Position numbers and translations under genes: made by a program. From contig NC_030678.2 in NCBI RefSeq assembly GCF_000004195.4, forward strand, positions 89,838,904 to 89,902,903: a stretch of DNA of 64,000 bases. The letters are read 5' to 3'. The notes below the pieces were generated by a model. It worked only from the letters and a program-made list of their open reading frames with translations. It made no database searches and had not been told where the DNA came from. Shown here piece after piece: positions 12,014-24,972 of this stretch; positions within the stretch are counted from its first letter, which is position 1, and each line of letters opens with the position of its first letter. This DNA is from Xenopus tropicalis (lineage: Eukaryota; Chordata; Amphibia; Anura; Pipidae).

Positions 12014-13708
12014 TATGTATCATGCATTCTTTTATTTTCCTATCCTTTTTGCGACTGTAAATTTATGGTACCAGCACCCTAAACATAATAATAATATGAA
12101 AATTAATATATTGCTTTGATAGAGTTTATGGCTGATTGATTCTGTTTGTAAAAGAAAAGTATTTGCTTTGCACTAATTGTGCTTGTTCTCAGCATATTAT
12201 ATTTCTGGAAATAATTTGCAGGCTGACACCTTCAAAGAATTGCACTCATATGTTTGAATGCATTTGCTCTTGGTACAGAAACAAATGTATTAAATGCAGG
12301 GACAATCATGTAACTTATTAAAGAATCGCTGCTTTATTAAAGGTGTCATCTGCACTTAAATGGGATAGAGGGGATTGTAATTTGATTAAATATAACTTAA
12401 AAAACAGGAAATGCCAGTTTTTCACCAGGCTCTTTTGTGAAGTTATGAAGCTATTCTCTGTGTTGATGTCATCTCACATATATGTTGGTTTGGCCACCAT
12501 CTTGGGGACATGTAAACAGGAGGATTAATAAATTGGGGCATATGTTCAGTGAACCAACTTGCACTCAGCTATCATATCAAAGATATGAGGCCTCATTTTT
12601 ATTCTTTACACCCTGCCCTGTGCTGAGTGTTTGCACTTCAGAATGGTGCCCAAAGACCTACATGTTTCTTCTAAATACAGTGCTGTCTAAATTCTGCAGT
12701 GCTGTATTGATGAGAGGTGGGCTAGGGGTAGCACATGGGCTCTGGACATCCACAGCATTTTGCTCTTCTCTTTATGTCTGACAGGGTTGAACTGGGCTGG
12801 TGGTTCCAGGATCAGCTCCTAACTAGGGCAGGAGGCATGATTAAGCACATATTCTCAGGGCCGTCTCTGCATGGATATATATTTCTTTTTTAATTCAAGT
12901 GAAAATAAATCCCCCAGAGTGGGAGTCTGAATTTAGGACAGACTGAAAGAGCCCCATGCCTTATCCTTAATCGCACTGGTGTCGTGCAAACCACCAGGGA
13001 CCCCTGCACCTTGTCTTTATAGGCAGAGTTGTGCAGTGCAGTTAGCGGCTGCCATCACATTTATTTCAATTACATACCAGTGAGGGGCATTCAGGGTTAA
13101 AGCTGATCTGTATGTGACTCCCAATGAGCATGATTCTGCTCGCCAATTATTGCCAGGAAGCCTAAAAGTAGATGATGGCCGCAGCCAACCCTTACCTATA
13201 CAGAGAAGGCACGAGGCCCAAAGTGATCAAGAAATAAGAGTAGGGCATTTCCATTTGTGCTTGAAGTAAGGCAACTACTCTCTGGGGGGGATTATTTTCT
13301 GTCTCCATGTAGGTTCAGATTTCCTATATTTATATATTTTAATCATACATTGGCTTTGTTTGTTTTGCCTCAGGCAGGGTTTCTATTTCCTCTACTCTCA
13401 GAGCCAAATTAGACCAAGACCGCCCCAAGCCCCAGAGTAGTAACTGCAAATGAGAGCTTTTAGATAAAGCCTAATCAGTGCTGCTCTGTGTCTCTCTGGG
13501 ACAAGTGCTCTGGCCATGAGCTGTTTTTTTTTTTAACAGAAAGGAAACAGACACACAAGTACCAGGAAAAACATTTGCCTATGTGTGCTGTAAGGACAAA
13601 AATTGTTTATAAGATTTTCTGATTAAAAACTACAGTTAAAAAAAAAATACAGTACTTTGCATAGTATTACATTATTAGAGGTCATTTATGTGGCAGAACT
13701 CAGTGTGC
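12014..13708. other. RUNX3 downstream flank, no gene seen
   Basis: No coding region recognised. It contains AATAAA at 12527 and short repeat-like fragments near 12784-12860 (GGGTTGAACTGGGCTGG, GGGCCGTCTCTGC). Confidence 0.35.
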
Positions 13709-14208
13709 AAAGTACAAACTATACCCCCAGAATTAATACTTAACCAACATATTAAGTGGCCTATTAAAGAAACTTACAAACCTGGAATATATATATATAT
13801 CAGTAAATATTGCCCCTTTACATCTTTTCCCTTGAGCCACCATTTAGTGATGGGCTGTGTGCTCCCCCAGAGATCACATGACCAGATGCATGGTGCAGCT
13901 CGAACTGTAACAGGAAGAAAGTGGAAGTGAAAGAACTTTGCCAATTCATTGGCTGCCATGACCTAACATGTATGTGTGCCCTTGGTTTGTTTGTGTGCAC
14001 TGTGAATTGCATGATCCCAGGGGGTGGCAATAAGGACTTAAAAAGGGAAATTTTCTATTAAGGATTACCGAAAGAAACATATTACTAAAAAGGTATATTT
14101 TTATGAAAATGATTTATTTAGATGAAGCAGGGTTTTACATATGAGCGTTTATGCAATATATTTTTAAAAAGACCTACATTGTTCAGAGAGGTATAGTTTT
14201 TGTTACAC
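13709..14208. mobile_element. T2/Kolobok-like MITE, second copy of the AACTATACCCCC family
   Basis: The left side reads ACAAACTATACCCCCAG and the right side GAGAGGTATAGTTTTTGTTA. Interior blocks CAGAGATCACATGACC, TAACAGGAAGAAAG and ACATGTATGTGTGCCC align in order with 1950-2326. The terminal TTAA is degraded, so boundaries are approximate. It is longer than the first copy because of an AT microsatellite and added sequence. Confidence 0.65.
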
Positions 14209-16945
14209 TATTATCACTTTACTGCTTATGGACAACATAAAATATGTTGAGGATAAGTTATCAGACCTTGATCAGGGTTAATTCTGCCAAAAACTTTAAA
14301 AATTTGCATGTCTACAAATTCCATCCCTCCTTCTGGAATGGGGACGCTGGGAGGATTAGCTAGGTAACGTTCTTAAGGGGGTAATTTCCTGACAGAAGCA
14401 GGACAAGCAGTTCTTTAGCAGATGTAGAGATGTAATAAATTGATACAAACTTCAGCTGGAGAAGGATCTTTAGCATGATGCTAAAGAAAGGTAATGACAA
14501 CCGAAAGCTGTCAGGGAAAGTTGCAGACATATTTATTTGAAAATAATAATGGAATATTACATTTATTTTAAGGGAAAAAAGGATCTCTAATCTACTAAAA
14601 CATTATTCTGTAATATCCAAATTATACTTAAAAATAGGAAACTGTCATATTACACTATATGACCAGAAAATCTGTGCAAAATAAAATTGTTTTCTGATAC
14701 CCCCATAGATATAACACATGCAGATATCTTAGATACTGTAACATTACCGAAGACCGAACCTGAATTACTTATAATCTTATGACATAGTGAGACCTCATTG
14801 CTAACACATAAAGCATACAAAGAAGCATTCAATCCCTGTAGTGCTGGTAATCAGGTGAGAGCACAATAACACACAATAGACAAGCAGTAGCGTAACTAGA
14901 TGTTGTTGGTACCCTAGCAAATTACTGTTAGCCCACACCAAAACTTCCAGAAGTTGACTTTGATAGGTGTAAATATATCATTGTAAGCCCTTATTTAATT
15001 ATTTTTCTGCGGTGTTATATAATGTAAATATTGCTTAATAATTATTTGATGACTTTGTAAAGTAATTTTGAAAAAGTAATAAATAAAGTCTTGCATTCAA
15101 ATGGAATTCCTATTAGTCTGACAAAGTCTGGATTTGTTAGATAAAAATATACACCTATACTGTATATAGGGCCAGAACTAGGGGTAGGCAGAAGATGCAC
15201 AATAATAATTTGCAGCAATAGCTGCTAATGCTGCACTCGAGTAAACTGTGCAACAAAGGCTTAGAAAGCACTTTTGAAAGGACACAATACAGAAAAATAG
15301 CTTACCTTGCTAAAAGTGACTGTGAAGTTAAGTTTCATCAAAATAATAACAGTGAAAACATGATGTTAACAGTGTATCTCTAAAATATGATATAGGAAAA
15401 AGCAAAATACATGCCCAACAAAAAAAGGTTGTGCTGTGTTATGTCAGAAGCTTTTCCAAAAGCTACCCCAATCATTTCAGCACTTAATTCGATAAATGAG
15501 TGACAATTAGCTAGATAATTACAGGAAAACAAAACAGGGCACGCACCTGAAAAACTAGTCTCCCCCTTGCTATATAATAGATATATGAATTATATATACA
15601 GATTCCAGCTGGCACAGCATAGATAAAAGCAATCAATGTATTTAAGGTGCATTACACACATGCAGAATCTTAATAGGTACATAGCCAACTGAATTGTTTT
15701 AGCATGTCATTTTATGAAAAGCATAACAAACATAATGTATTGTATAAGATCAGGGATAAGATTACTCTTTCTGTGCCTCAGAAGAATATGCTGAGTGCTT
15801 CACTCCTACATGTGTACTTGTTGTGTGACCAGTGTACTGGAAATGGTGTTTTCTGGGAAATATCAAACATTGTACATAGAGGAACTTTCCACCGCTGATC
15901 ACCTTGTTTCAGAAAAACTCCTAGTTAGGCAGGAGTATCAGCAGCTGGACTTTTGGGAGTTGAAAAAACAGCTATTAGTTAATAGGTTTCGGCTGGAAGA
16001 GGACATCATCTCTGGTTAATGTCATGTTATTTTCAGTTACACATCCTTTACCAGCCAATGCCAGGGCTGCAGGATGGCTACTTCATATATACTTATATAT
16101 AATCAAATGCTAAAACTTTCTCCTACACATATAACAAAACTTCTTGGAAACCAGAAAACACTAAAATTAGTAGCATTTTGAATTATTCAAATAAGGTCTA
16201 TTGCTTTCTACTGTAGGTTCTCCAACAAAGCTGGACAACTTACCATAATGAATGCCTTAGGCATTGTCAGCCGAGCTCTGTCAATAGCATCTGTAATGCA
16301 AACAGAAGGTTATAGCACATTGCCTGATGTGTTGGCTATTCCTGCACTGTTGCAGTGTGAGAGCACATAATAAAAAATCAAAACTGTCCGTCAAAGGTTA
16401 TGTTTGGTTGTCAGGTACAATTCGGTTGTTTCAAATCCCCCAGGTAGAATTTAATATGCAGCTCACATTTAAATAATAAATCTAAGTGGGCAATTTATTA
16501 ACATTCAAAATTCAAGTTTTTACAGCAAGTTTATATTTTTTTGCCCTAAAACTCACAAATTTGAATAGGTTTTTCCAAAACCCAAATGCTTGAGATTTAA
16601 TAAGTACAGAAATTCAGTTGTAGAATTTGGGCATCTAAAAGCTGGCTAGTCCATGTACTGTAGATGTCAGTTGGAGAAGCCCTAGCAAAAAGAGTTGGTA
16701 GATGCATTAAAAATGATGAACAGAATGCCATTGTGCTGCATCCAAGGTTTATTTTTCACGTTCTTAAGTAAAGGTTTTGAGAGTCGAGTATTTTTGAAAG
16801 ATCAATAAAAACTTGCAAATTCAATATTTGATTTTAGATAGATATTTCTCAAAATATTTACAGCCTGGCGGATTATTGTGCTGGTTTTATAGTGCTGGTT
16901 TTTGGAGGATTATAGTGCTGGTAGGTAAATTCTATTTAGGAGGAT
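14209..16945. other. Intergenic stretch with repeat fragments
   Basis: No gene recognised. GTAGCGTAACTAGATG near 14886 resembles the CAGTGGCGTAACTA end of a frog repeat. GGGCAATTTATTAACATTC near 16490 resembles other MITE ends. Confidence 0.35.
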
Positions 16946-17280
16946 GGGTCCCTTTGCAGGGGATTACGTGTATGATGGACCTCTTTGGTTGAGCATGTCA
17001 CCCCCAACAAGAGGGAAAGGGTAGGGGTTCCCTTGGGGTTTTAGCAATTTAATTATATGTATATATATTAACATTTATGTAAAAAGTTATAGATTATTCT
17101 TGATAAATTCATGGAATAGATAACATGTTATATTGTTGTAGTTCGGGTTTTATTGTAGGTATATTTTTGTACTATATATAGTTATATTTTTATATATAAT
17201 GTATAATATTTATATAGTTATATTTTTATAGATAAGGTGTTTATATATTTATAGATTTAGATGTTTATATTAATGTAATG
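16946..17280 (-). repeat. Isolated, inverted monomer of the 37.5-39.8 kb satellite
   Basis: Reading the minus strand, the words CCCCAAGGGAACCCCTACCC, TTTCCCTCTTGTTGGGGGTG, AACCAAAGAGGTCCATCATA and CCCCTGCAAAGGGACCCATC occur in the same order as in the tandem array. AT-rich ATATAACT-type spacer follows. It lies about 20 kb from the array in opposite orientation. Confidence 0.75.
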
Positions 17281-17311
17281 TATAGATTAGGTAATAGATT
17301 TTGTATAGGGA

Positions 17312-17327
17312 TAGATGATAGATAGAT

Positions 17328-17382
<55 letters not shown>

Positions 17383-17424
17383 TGATGATAGATAGATAGA
17401 TGATAGATAGATGATAGATAGATA

Positions 17425-17466
<42 letters not shown>

Positions 17467-17470
17467 GATA
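17312..17470. repeat. (GATA)n microsatellite with GATGATA interruptions
   Basis: About 160 bp of GATA/TAGA repeats with several TGATAGATAGA interruptions, adjoining the isolated satellite monomer. Confidence 0.95.
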
Positions 17471-19738
17471 GAGACAGACAGAGCTATGTGCAGCTGAAGG
17501 TGCAGTTGTGTCTCAGCCCTGCATAGACAAATGGCAACTGAAAGTTCTGTGTGCTGTGCAATGTTAAGCTGTCATATTTGCTAAAAGACAATGCTAGCAG
17601 CCAAACTATTATAATTGTGAAATTACAACCATCTGATGCATTTAAAAAAGAGATTCATCCACAACTCCTCCTGTGTTCACCATGTATTCAATCACCAAAA
17701 ATCCTACCTGACAACTTATGAGCAAAGACACATAAACAGGCAAATGGATAGATATAGACTCATTTTGCTGTCTGTATTTTTCTTCCTAGGTTATTAAAGC
17801 TCAAGCACACATCCATCCTGAGCTTTTTATTTTGCACAAACTGGCCAAACACAGAGGCAACAGTCTGTTGTCCTTCCTAGTGGAGATGCGCATTACACTT
17901 AATTGAATAATAGCTTTCAAGTGTGTCGTGCTGCAGTCCAGGCAGGCAATAATTTGTGACTGGTGACCACAAAGGCCAACTAGTAGCTTAAACTCAGTGC
18001 TTCATCTAAGGTCACAGCTTTACACTTGTCACCCCCCCTTTTGTAAAATGTGTATAAATAGATGTACATATTAAAATACAAGACAGAGTATAAAAGCAAG
18101 GGGATATTATGCAAAATATTGTAATGAAAGTCAGACACAAAGCAACTACTTTTTGAAATGTGAAACCACTTTGGTCACACTACCAACCAGTATAATCCTT
18201 GTGTATATTGTATCCATGTGTAATATACACTGAAATCCCTCGGCTGGTAAGGCTCCACATGTTCTCCCGTGCAGTTCCATTATTAACAACATTACAAAAG
18301 AAACACAGGGCTTGTTTTGATTTATTTATGGCATATTAAGCATAATTATATCAGGAATGATATCAATCAGGGAGCAAAGCATGAAAATAGTTTTAGTAGC
18401 AAATCCATTCATGTACATATGCTCTTCCTCCATGATGCATCTGGAAGCCATATGCAGGAAGTCATCCTGTGGTAAACCTGAAGAGCATTATAAATAAGAC
18501 TGGAGAGGATAAATTTAAATGAAGCAACAGGAGCAATGTAGATTAACACTAGTAATTTCATTCAAAGGCAATCGCCATTGGGGTCCATGTTGCTTTTTTC
18601 CGGCACAGCATCATCTATAGTAAATCCTTACTTCCTCCTGGCAAATGCCCTCCTTGTATGAAACCATAACAACAGATCTAAGATGTGGAATCCGTGGGAG
18701 GTTATTTCTCAGTTTCCTGACAAAAAGGCAGTAGAACCCTCAATCTAAATACAGCTACCCTCAGATTGGGGTATCACACAAGAGACCACAACAACCACAA
18801 CAAATAAGACAAGAAATACGTGGCATAAGACATGATAGATAGTACATTTGCATTATTTACCTTCCATGGCAATCCACTATCAACTGTAATACAGATGTAG
18901 GCAGAACTGAACCCTGGCCAATAGATTTTTTTTAGATAATGTTGTTCATACCACCATTTCGCTAGAAAGTAAATACATAATTACAGTGCCAGTAGGGCTC
19001 ATTTTTTAACGTAGGTTCTAACTTTTAGCTAGCATTAGTGCAGTTGCCTGGAGCAGCCAATAAGCAATTACACTTGATCAGACAACTATCAAGTTGATTG
19101 GTTGCTGTGGGTAACTGCACTGCTGCACTGTTTATTGCTTATCTTTCTATTCAGGCCCTCTCCTATTCTTATTGAAGTTACTCATTCAAACCACTGCTTT
19201 GTTGCTAGGGTAACCTAAACCCTAGCAACTAGATAGCTATTGAAATTTCAAAATGGAGAGCTGCTGAACGAAAAGCTAAAACCACAAATAATAAAAAAAG
19301 AAGACAAATTGCAAATTGTCCCAGAATATCACTCACTACAGCATACACAAAATTAATTTAAAGGTGAATAACACCTTTAATATGTTCCATTACCTTTATT
19401 TGTTTGTGCCAGGTTTTAGGTGGTATAAATTACTTACGTCACTTATAGATTTAGTCATGTTGTAAAAAATGACAAGCTATTCTAAATACTGCAATTTGCT
19501 TTTTGTAATGGATGATTTCTTCAGTCATGATACACAAAGACAACAAACAATATTTAGGGGTAAAACATTTTAAATGGCTTTGGTCTATTTTATCCAAGCA
19601 AGAATGATGCTTTATGCATGAAAATGGGGCATAGAGTGTCAGCCATGTAATAGCATGTATCTTATTTTCCACCTGGACAACATTTTCTAGCCTCTAATGT
19701 CTCACTTGGATATTGAAGAGACAGGGAAAATATGCAGT

Positions 19739-19769
<31 letters not shown>

Positions 19770-22700
19770 TTTTTACTTATTTGTTTAGATTATTAGATGT
19801 TTTGAAATACCTGGCAAAGATACTCTATAATCTACATCAAAGTCAGATGACTGAGCAATTTTTATACTGTACATGATTTCACCAGAAACTCTAGGAGACG
19901 CTCACTGCAGATACACACTATCGGCATTTGCCTTGAACTTCCCTGACAATGTGAAATTATGGAAATGCTATGGCTATGGAGCAAGGACTGAGAGGAAACT
20001 CTGAGAACTTCAAAGTGCCAGTAGAGGGAAGCATCGAAGGCGATTATTCTCATTAACTGTTGCCTTTGAATTCCCTTAGAGAACGGAAAAGATTTATGTT
20101 TTTAATTAAAGATGCAGGCCTTGAAAGAGATTATAAATATGCATGATGTGAAAAACAAAATACTAAAATAGACATCAGAGGTACTGTAATATCCCACAGT
20201 GTTAAACTGCAGAGTTAGACACAGATCACTCTGTATCATTTTCTTGAGTACAAGTCACAATGTTCACAATAATAATAATTATTTAAAGTGAACTAATATG
20301 TTGGAATGGAAAGAATTCCAGATAATCAAATAATTTCTCTGCTACAAAAGTAATCATGCTGTGTATATTCCTTAAGTGCCTGTGAAAGTAATGTGAAAAG
20401 TAATGCCAGTGGGGAAGCATAAAAAGCACATTTTTTGTAGAAAAGAACTAAAGGAATGGAAATCAGAATCAGTTAAGGAAGTTCAGGACTATTTGCAAGG
20501 AAGATATTATTGCTTTTTTCAGGTCTTTCCCCAATAGTGAATTACCTCAGATGGCCTTTCTGTCAGCAAAGTTCTGAGGACAGTTGTGGAATCAGGGCAA
20601 TTTAACCATGTTCATTTATATTTACAAGTACAATGAACAATTTCAAGTGCAATTGCCATGATTTTTTTCCCACAATGAAGCGGTTTTTCCCCAGAAATCC
20701 AGTGTCATTTTGGTCCCCATGGGATGATGCGCTTGACACAATTGTGCTGCTCCTGGCACAATTGCATCTGATCCATCAAGTGAGCATTTCGGCACAAATC
20801 ACCCACCATTGTACAGAAGTCCATCATTTCTGTTGCTCGGTGTGCAAGTGATGTCTGTGGTCAATTCTTTAGGCGTAAGTGTGCTGCTTCTATTGATGCT
20901 GGGCATGATAGGAGCCCTGGAACTACTATCTGGTCAGACGGTGGCAGTAACTCTGGGGTTCCTAAGCATCAATAAGCATGGAAGGCAGTACGGACTAAAT
21001 GGCGCTGAGCGCAACTACTCAGAAGTGCGGGGAAATTGTTGGGACTGTAACTGTACTTGTGGACCTAAATGAGCCCTGTGGTGCTGATGCTGGGATTTAA
21101 ATTGGAGGCCAGGCCTATTCAAATCTACTCTATGTATTAGCGCCTGATTCTCATGGCACAAGACAATGGCGAGTTTTGCTAAAACCCTCTAAGGTAACCT
21201 TAGTATTGCCACTATGTCAACGCTGTTGAAAATGACTTTGCATCAGAGTAGTGTAAGTGCATGTATGGGTGCAGGTAGTTTTTGTGAATATCTTCAATGT
21301 CAGCTCAATTTTGTGTCCAAACTAGCGCTTTGCATTTGTGCTGACATTAGTAAATCAACTCTGTTTTGTTTTTTGACTTAATTCCTGTGTCCCCGCTTCT
21401 TCAGACAATTTTCCTTTCAGGGGCAGGTAAGAGGATTTAGGAATCTAAATTTATTTAAATATATTTTGGCCACTAGATTAAAGATAAATATGTTGCAATA
21501 AATATAAGAATTGTGGGATGAAAGTAAAAAAAACTTTAGAATTTCCAGTGTATTTTCAGTGTGATACTGATTAAGCACATGTAAGCCATTCTAGCTTAGC
21601 TCATTCTAGAATACACAACAGTTGTTATTTATCAGTATTGCTCGAACATCAAAGGATTATCATATGTTCCAAACTCTGACTGTGAACTTCAAATAAAGGA
21701 GGAAATGTAATGCAAAATAAAATTAGATACCTTATTTCTAGAAGCAGCTTCTGCAATAAAAATCATCTAAAATTGGCTAAAACAGCAGGTAAATCTGAAT
21801 TATGGGATGCATAACTATCCTATAATTCAGAGTTACATGCTGTTTTAGCCAATTTTAAGTATTTAGGATGCAGTGATGATCTAAATTAACTAGTTGTCTG
21901 TCTCTTAGCATAAGCAGTTGAACCACTAGTTAGTAAACCACTAGGAAAAAATAAAAACTATGTGCTTTACTGTTGCCTTATTATTACCAGTCAACTACTC
22001 TATACTAAACAGTGTGCTGGAGAAAAGTACAGAGGTTGCTTTTATTTTTCTTGGAGCAAATTTTTCATAAATGCTTTTGTGACATGCATTAGGATTGCAA
22101 TCCTCACAGTCATAGCAGGCAGACTAACTCCTTTCACTGATGCAGGCCACTGTTTTATCGGGCTATAATACAACGCTATACTGAAATTCTGGCATTGCAA
22201 AGACAGAGGTCATATGTAATAACACAGCTCACTATTTACATGGTGTAGTCACACTCAACCAATTTACTGGCAACTGATATGAAGAGCTACTGTAAATTGC
22301 ACCATTCAACTAAACTGGCCCTCTGAAAGACTTCTGGCTCCTTATCCAGGGAAGAAGCACACCAACATACACCAGCAAATGCCTTACTAAGGGTGCAATA
22401 TTTCACCTGAGGAATGGGTTGTTCCCCAAAAAGTATTTACATAACCTTCCATGTAGGTTTATGGGAATTATAAGCATTTTTTATTTGAACAGAGTGTCTG
22501 TGAAGCAACGGGACTACACAAAGGACTATTAAAACTGCCAACTGCAGGACCAAATGTATGAAGATATTGGACCTGTTGTCCAGAAAGTTCAGGACCATGG
22601 GAGTAGTAGGCATGTATTATAGAGTACCAGATTTATACATATACTTACTTGTCTACTCTATCACCAAACAATTACTAAGGAATAAATGAATCATACACAA

Positions 22701-22989
22701 TACCCAACACCAGACTATGGAAATACTTGGAGAAAGGCCGCAGCTGTTTATTTATTCATAAATCATAGTTTCAATAACCAAAATCAGATATCAACATCTC
22801 GTATGTCAATTCAATTTTATAATAAACCTTCTTAGCCAGGCACTGTACTTTTAATGCCCGCCATGCTGAAAAGTTCTGCCATGACCACATCCAGAACTAA
22901 CATTTACCTACTACCAACCGAGAAGAATACACAGCTGCGACATAATATTTTTATTTTTTTTATTTATATATTTATATATATATATATTT
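17471..22989. other. Intergenic stretch with few recognisable features
   Basis: No gene recognised. It includes the right end of a T2-like element ending GAATAACACCTTTAA at 19377-19380, a (TA)n run at about 19739-19763 and a palindrome at 21768-21857. Open frames at 20633-21072 have no recognisable domain; the sequence around them looks like an old repeat. Confidence 0.35.
21768..21857. repeat. Compact palindrome (40-bp arms, 10-bp loop)
   Basis: The arms 21768-21807 and 21818-21857 are reverse complements with about 3 mismatches in 40. The left arm starts TAAAATTGGCTAAAACAGCA. No flanking duplication was obvious. It is probably a foldback element. Confidence 0.8.
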
Positions 22990-23280
22990 TTTTTATATAT
23001 ATATTTTTTTAAATATACTATGAAAAAAGGGGGTGGGTGGGATGGGGATTTCCACACCCGGCGCTGACCAGACTGCACAGCTAGCCTGGGTAAGCGCCTT
23101 AAATAACCTTGTGTCTGCTGACTGTCAGGTGGGCTGTGTGGACCAATCAAGTGGGAGCCCAATGTTCCCTATAACTTCCCTAATACTGCCACACAGCCCA
23201 CCTGATTTCACACTCAGGACACCAGCTTCATGCCACACTCCCATGCCCAGCCATAGGGGGTTAAAACCCCAGCTGGGTCA
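22946..23280. other. AT-rich tract followed by GC-richer unclassified sequence
   Basis: Poly-T and (AT)n to about 23020, then a G-rich run and about 200 bp with CCACACAGCCCACCTG and its complement CAGGTGGGCTGTGTGG, a short inverted repeat (about 23127-23144 and 23190-23206). Identity unknown. Confidence 0.4.
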
Positions 23281-23494
23281 GGAGTATTCCAGATATGGGG
23301 TCTTTCTGTAATTTACATCTCCATACCTTAAGTCTACTATAAAATCATTTTAATATTAAATAAACCCAATAGGTTGTTTTGCCTCAAATAAGAATTAATT
23401 GGTTATTGCTTATAATGAAATCTATGGGAGAAGACCTTTCTGTAATTTAGAACTTTCTGGATAACGGGTTTCTAAATTACAGATCCCACAACTG
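23281..23494. mobile_element. TATCC-family MITE, copy 2 (5'-truncated)
   Basis: Starts inside the family at GGAGTATTCCAGATATGGGG and runs to CAGATCCCACAACTG. Shares ATACCTTAAGTCTACTA, AATAAACCCAATAGG and TTTCTGGATAACGGGTTTCT with the other copies. Confidence 0.65.
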
Positions 23495-24307
23495 TATAGA
23501 AGTTTTGTAAAGGATGATCACAGTCATTACACATTTCTGCCCAAGGTGACTTCCTACAATTAACCAGAGATATTTGTAGTGGTCCCACCTATATTTTCAT
23601 TATAGTGTTAAAGTTGTTGAGCATAATGAAAGTGTATCACACGTAATCCCCTTGGATGAGGTTCAGTTTGCTGTTGCTGTTGACCTGCTATGTGTATGGT
23701 TAGGTTGCTACATTTCAAACATTACAGAGAAAAAATGTTGACTTCTCATTTTCCTTACTTACCAAGACTGACACTTTAACATCCTTGTTCCATACATCTT
23801 GAAACATTTTGAAGTGAAGCTGGAACAGAATATAACAGGTAGAGTAAAACATGATATATATGCTATGCTTGGCAAATTACTAGCAAATGTAATATTCTGA
23901 AATATTTATGTCTTTATTTAGCAAGTTCAGTCTCCCCCTGTGACAAAAGGCATTCCCTCCCCCATACAGTATGCTGTATGAACAAAATGTCTTCTAGTCC
24001 TGGCTTTATATGTAAATAGTGCAATGTGAAGTCAATACAAACTACAACAACTTAAGCCAGCTAAAAATATGCCTGATTTTTTTTTTGTCTGTTTTCTGAG
24101 CCAGAGGAAAAATAATAGATTCCAAGTGTCTTATACATGCTTTTGTTAATAGATAACAGCTATTTTGATAACATAATTTAGCAAACTAAAATTCTAAAAT
24201 AAATACTTCTTTTTGAAGTTTAAAAGTTTACATGTTTTATTTTTTTATTAGTGTTTTTTATAACTGGTTTAATACAAATGACATATTATTTTATTTTTAT
24301 CTATCCC

Positions 24308-24741
24308 TTAAACGAGAACTATACCCCCTGGGCTACAAAAGCCCCCTTAACTAGCACTGCCTTGACCCCCCTCACCTCTCCCTTATCGCATATTGCTGCT
24401 CCCAACCTAAAAAAGTGCAACTCTTTGGAATTGAACAGTCTTCAGGTCTCTCCATCGATACGAACCCTGCTTGTGCATGCGCAGTTGGTGGTAGCAGAAA
24501 ATCTGCCTAAACTGTGCATGAGCAAGAAGAGTCCGTGTCGGCGGTGAGACCCAAAGACTGTTCAGTTGCAAAGAAGATTTTGGCCAGGTACGCAGCTGCG
24601 CTACTCTGCTGTTTACGCTTCGGGTTAGCGATAGGGACAGTTGTTAAACTTAGAAACTATGCAATAAGGGAGAGGAGAGGGGGGTCAAGGCAGTGCTAGT
24701 TAAGGGGGCTTTTATAGCCCAGGGGTATAGTTCTCCTTTAA
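24308..24741. mobile_element. T2/Kolobok-like foldback MITE with TTAA flanks
   Basis: Long, well-conserved inverted arms: the left side AACTATACCCCCTGGGCTAC... to ...GCCTTGACCCCCCTC is mirrored on the right. TTAA is at both ends (24308-24311, 24738-24741). The middle is also partly palindromic (AACAGTCTTCAGGTCTC / GAGACCCAAAGACTGTT) and contains GTGCATGCGCAG. Open frames of up to 98 codons inside it are not genes. Confidence 0.85.
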
Positions 24742-24748
24742 AGACTCT

Positions 24749-24972
24749 GGAGCAGATTTATCAAAGTATGAAATTAAAGCTCGCCACAGGAAAATTCACC
24801 CACTCTCTGTTTATTCCTATGGTATTTTTAGAAGCATATTTATCAACAGGTGAATTTTAACCCATTGAAAGATACGTATCTAAAAATCCCATAAAATGAA
24901 ATGAAAGTGGGTGAGATTTTCCATAGTAAGCTCTAATCTCACAAACATCTCGTTTGATAAATCAGGATAAGG
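24749..24972. mobile_element. MITE-like repeat with GAGCAGATTTATCAAA ends
   Basis: The left end GGAGCAGATTTATCAAA and the inverted right end TTATCCTGATTTATCAAA are similar. Internal blocks GTGGGTGAGATTTTCC / GGAAAATTCACCCAC are mirrored. It begins 8 bp after the T2 element's TTAA. Confidence 0.6.

Noticed and set aside
11840..12119. Two open frames rich in Tyr-Leu-Ser-Ile
   Set aside because: They are translations of the (TCTA)n microsatellite.
20633..21072. Two overlapping plus-strand frames with hydrophobic stretches
   Set aside because: Low conservation signal, no splice sites or family; sequence resembles an old repeat.
24251..24699. 98- and 61-codon frames
   Set aside because: They lie inside the TTAA-flanked foldback element.
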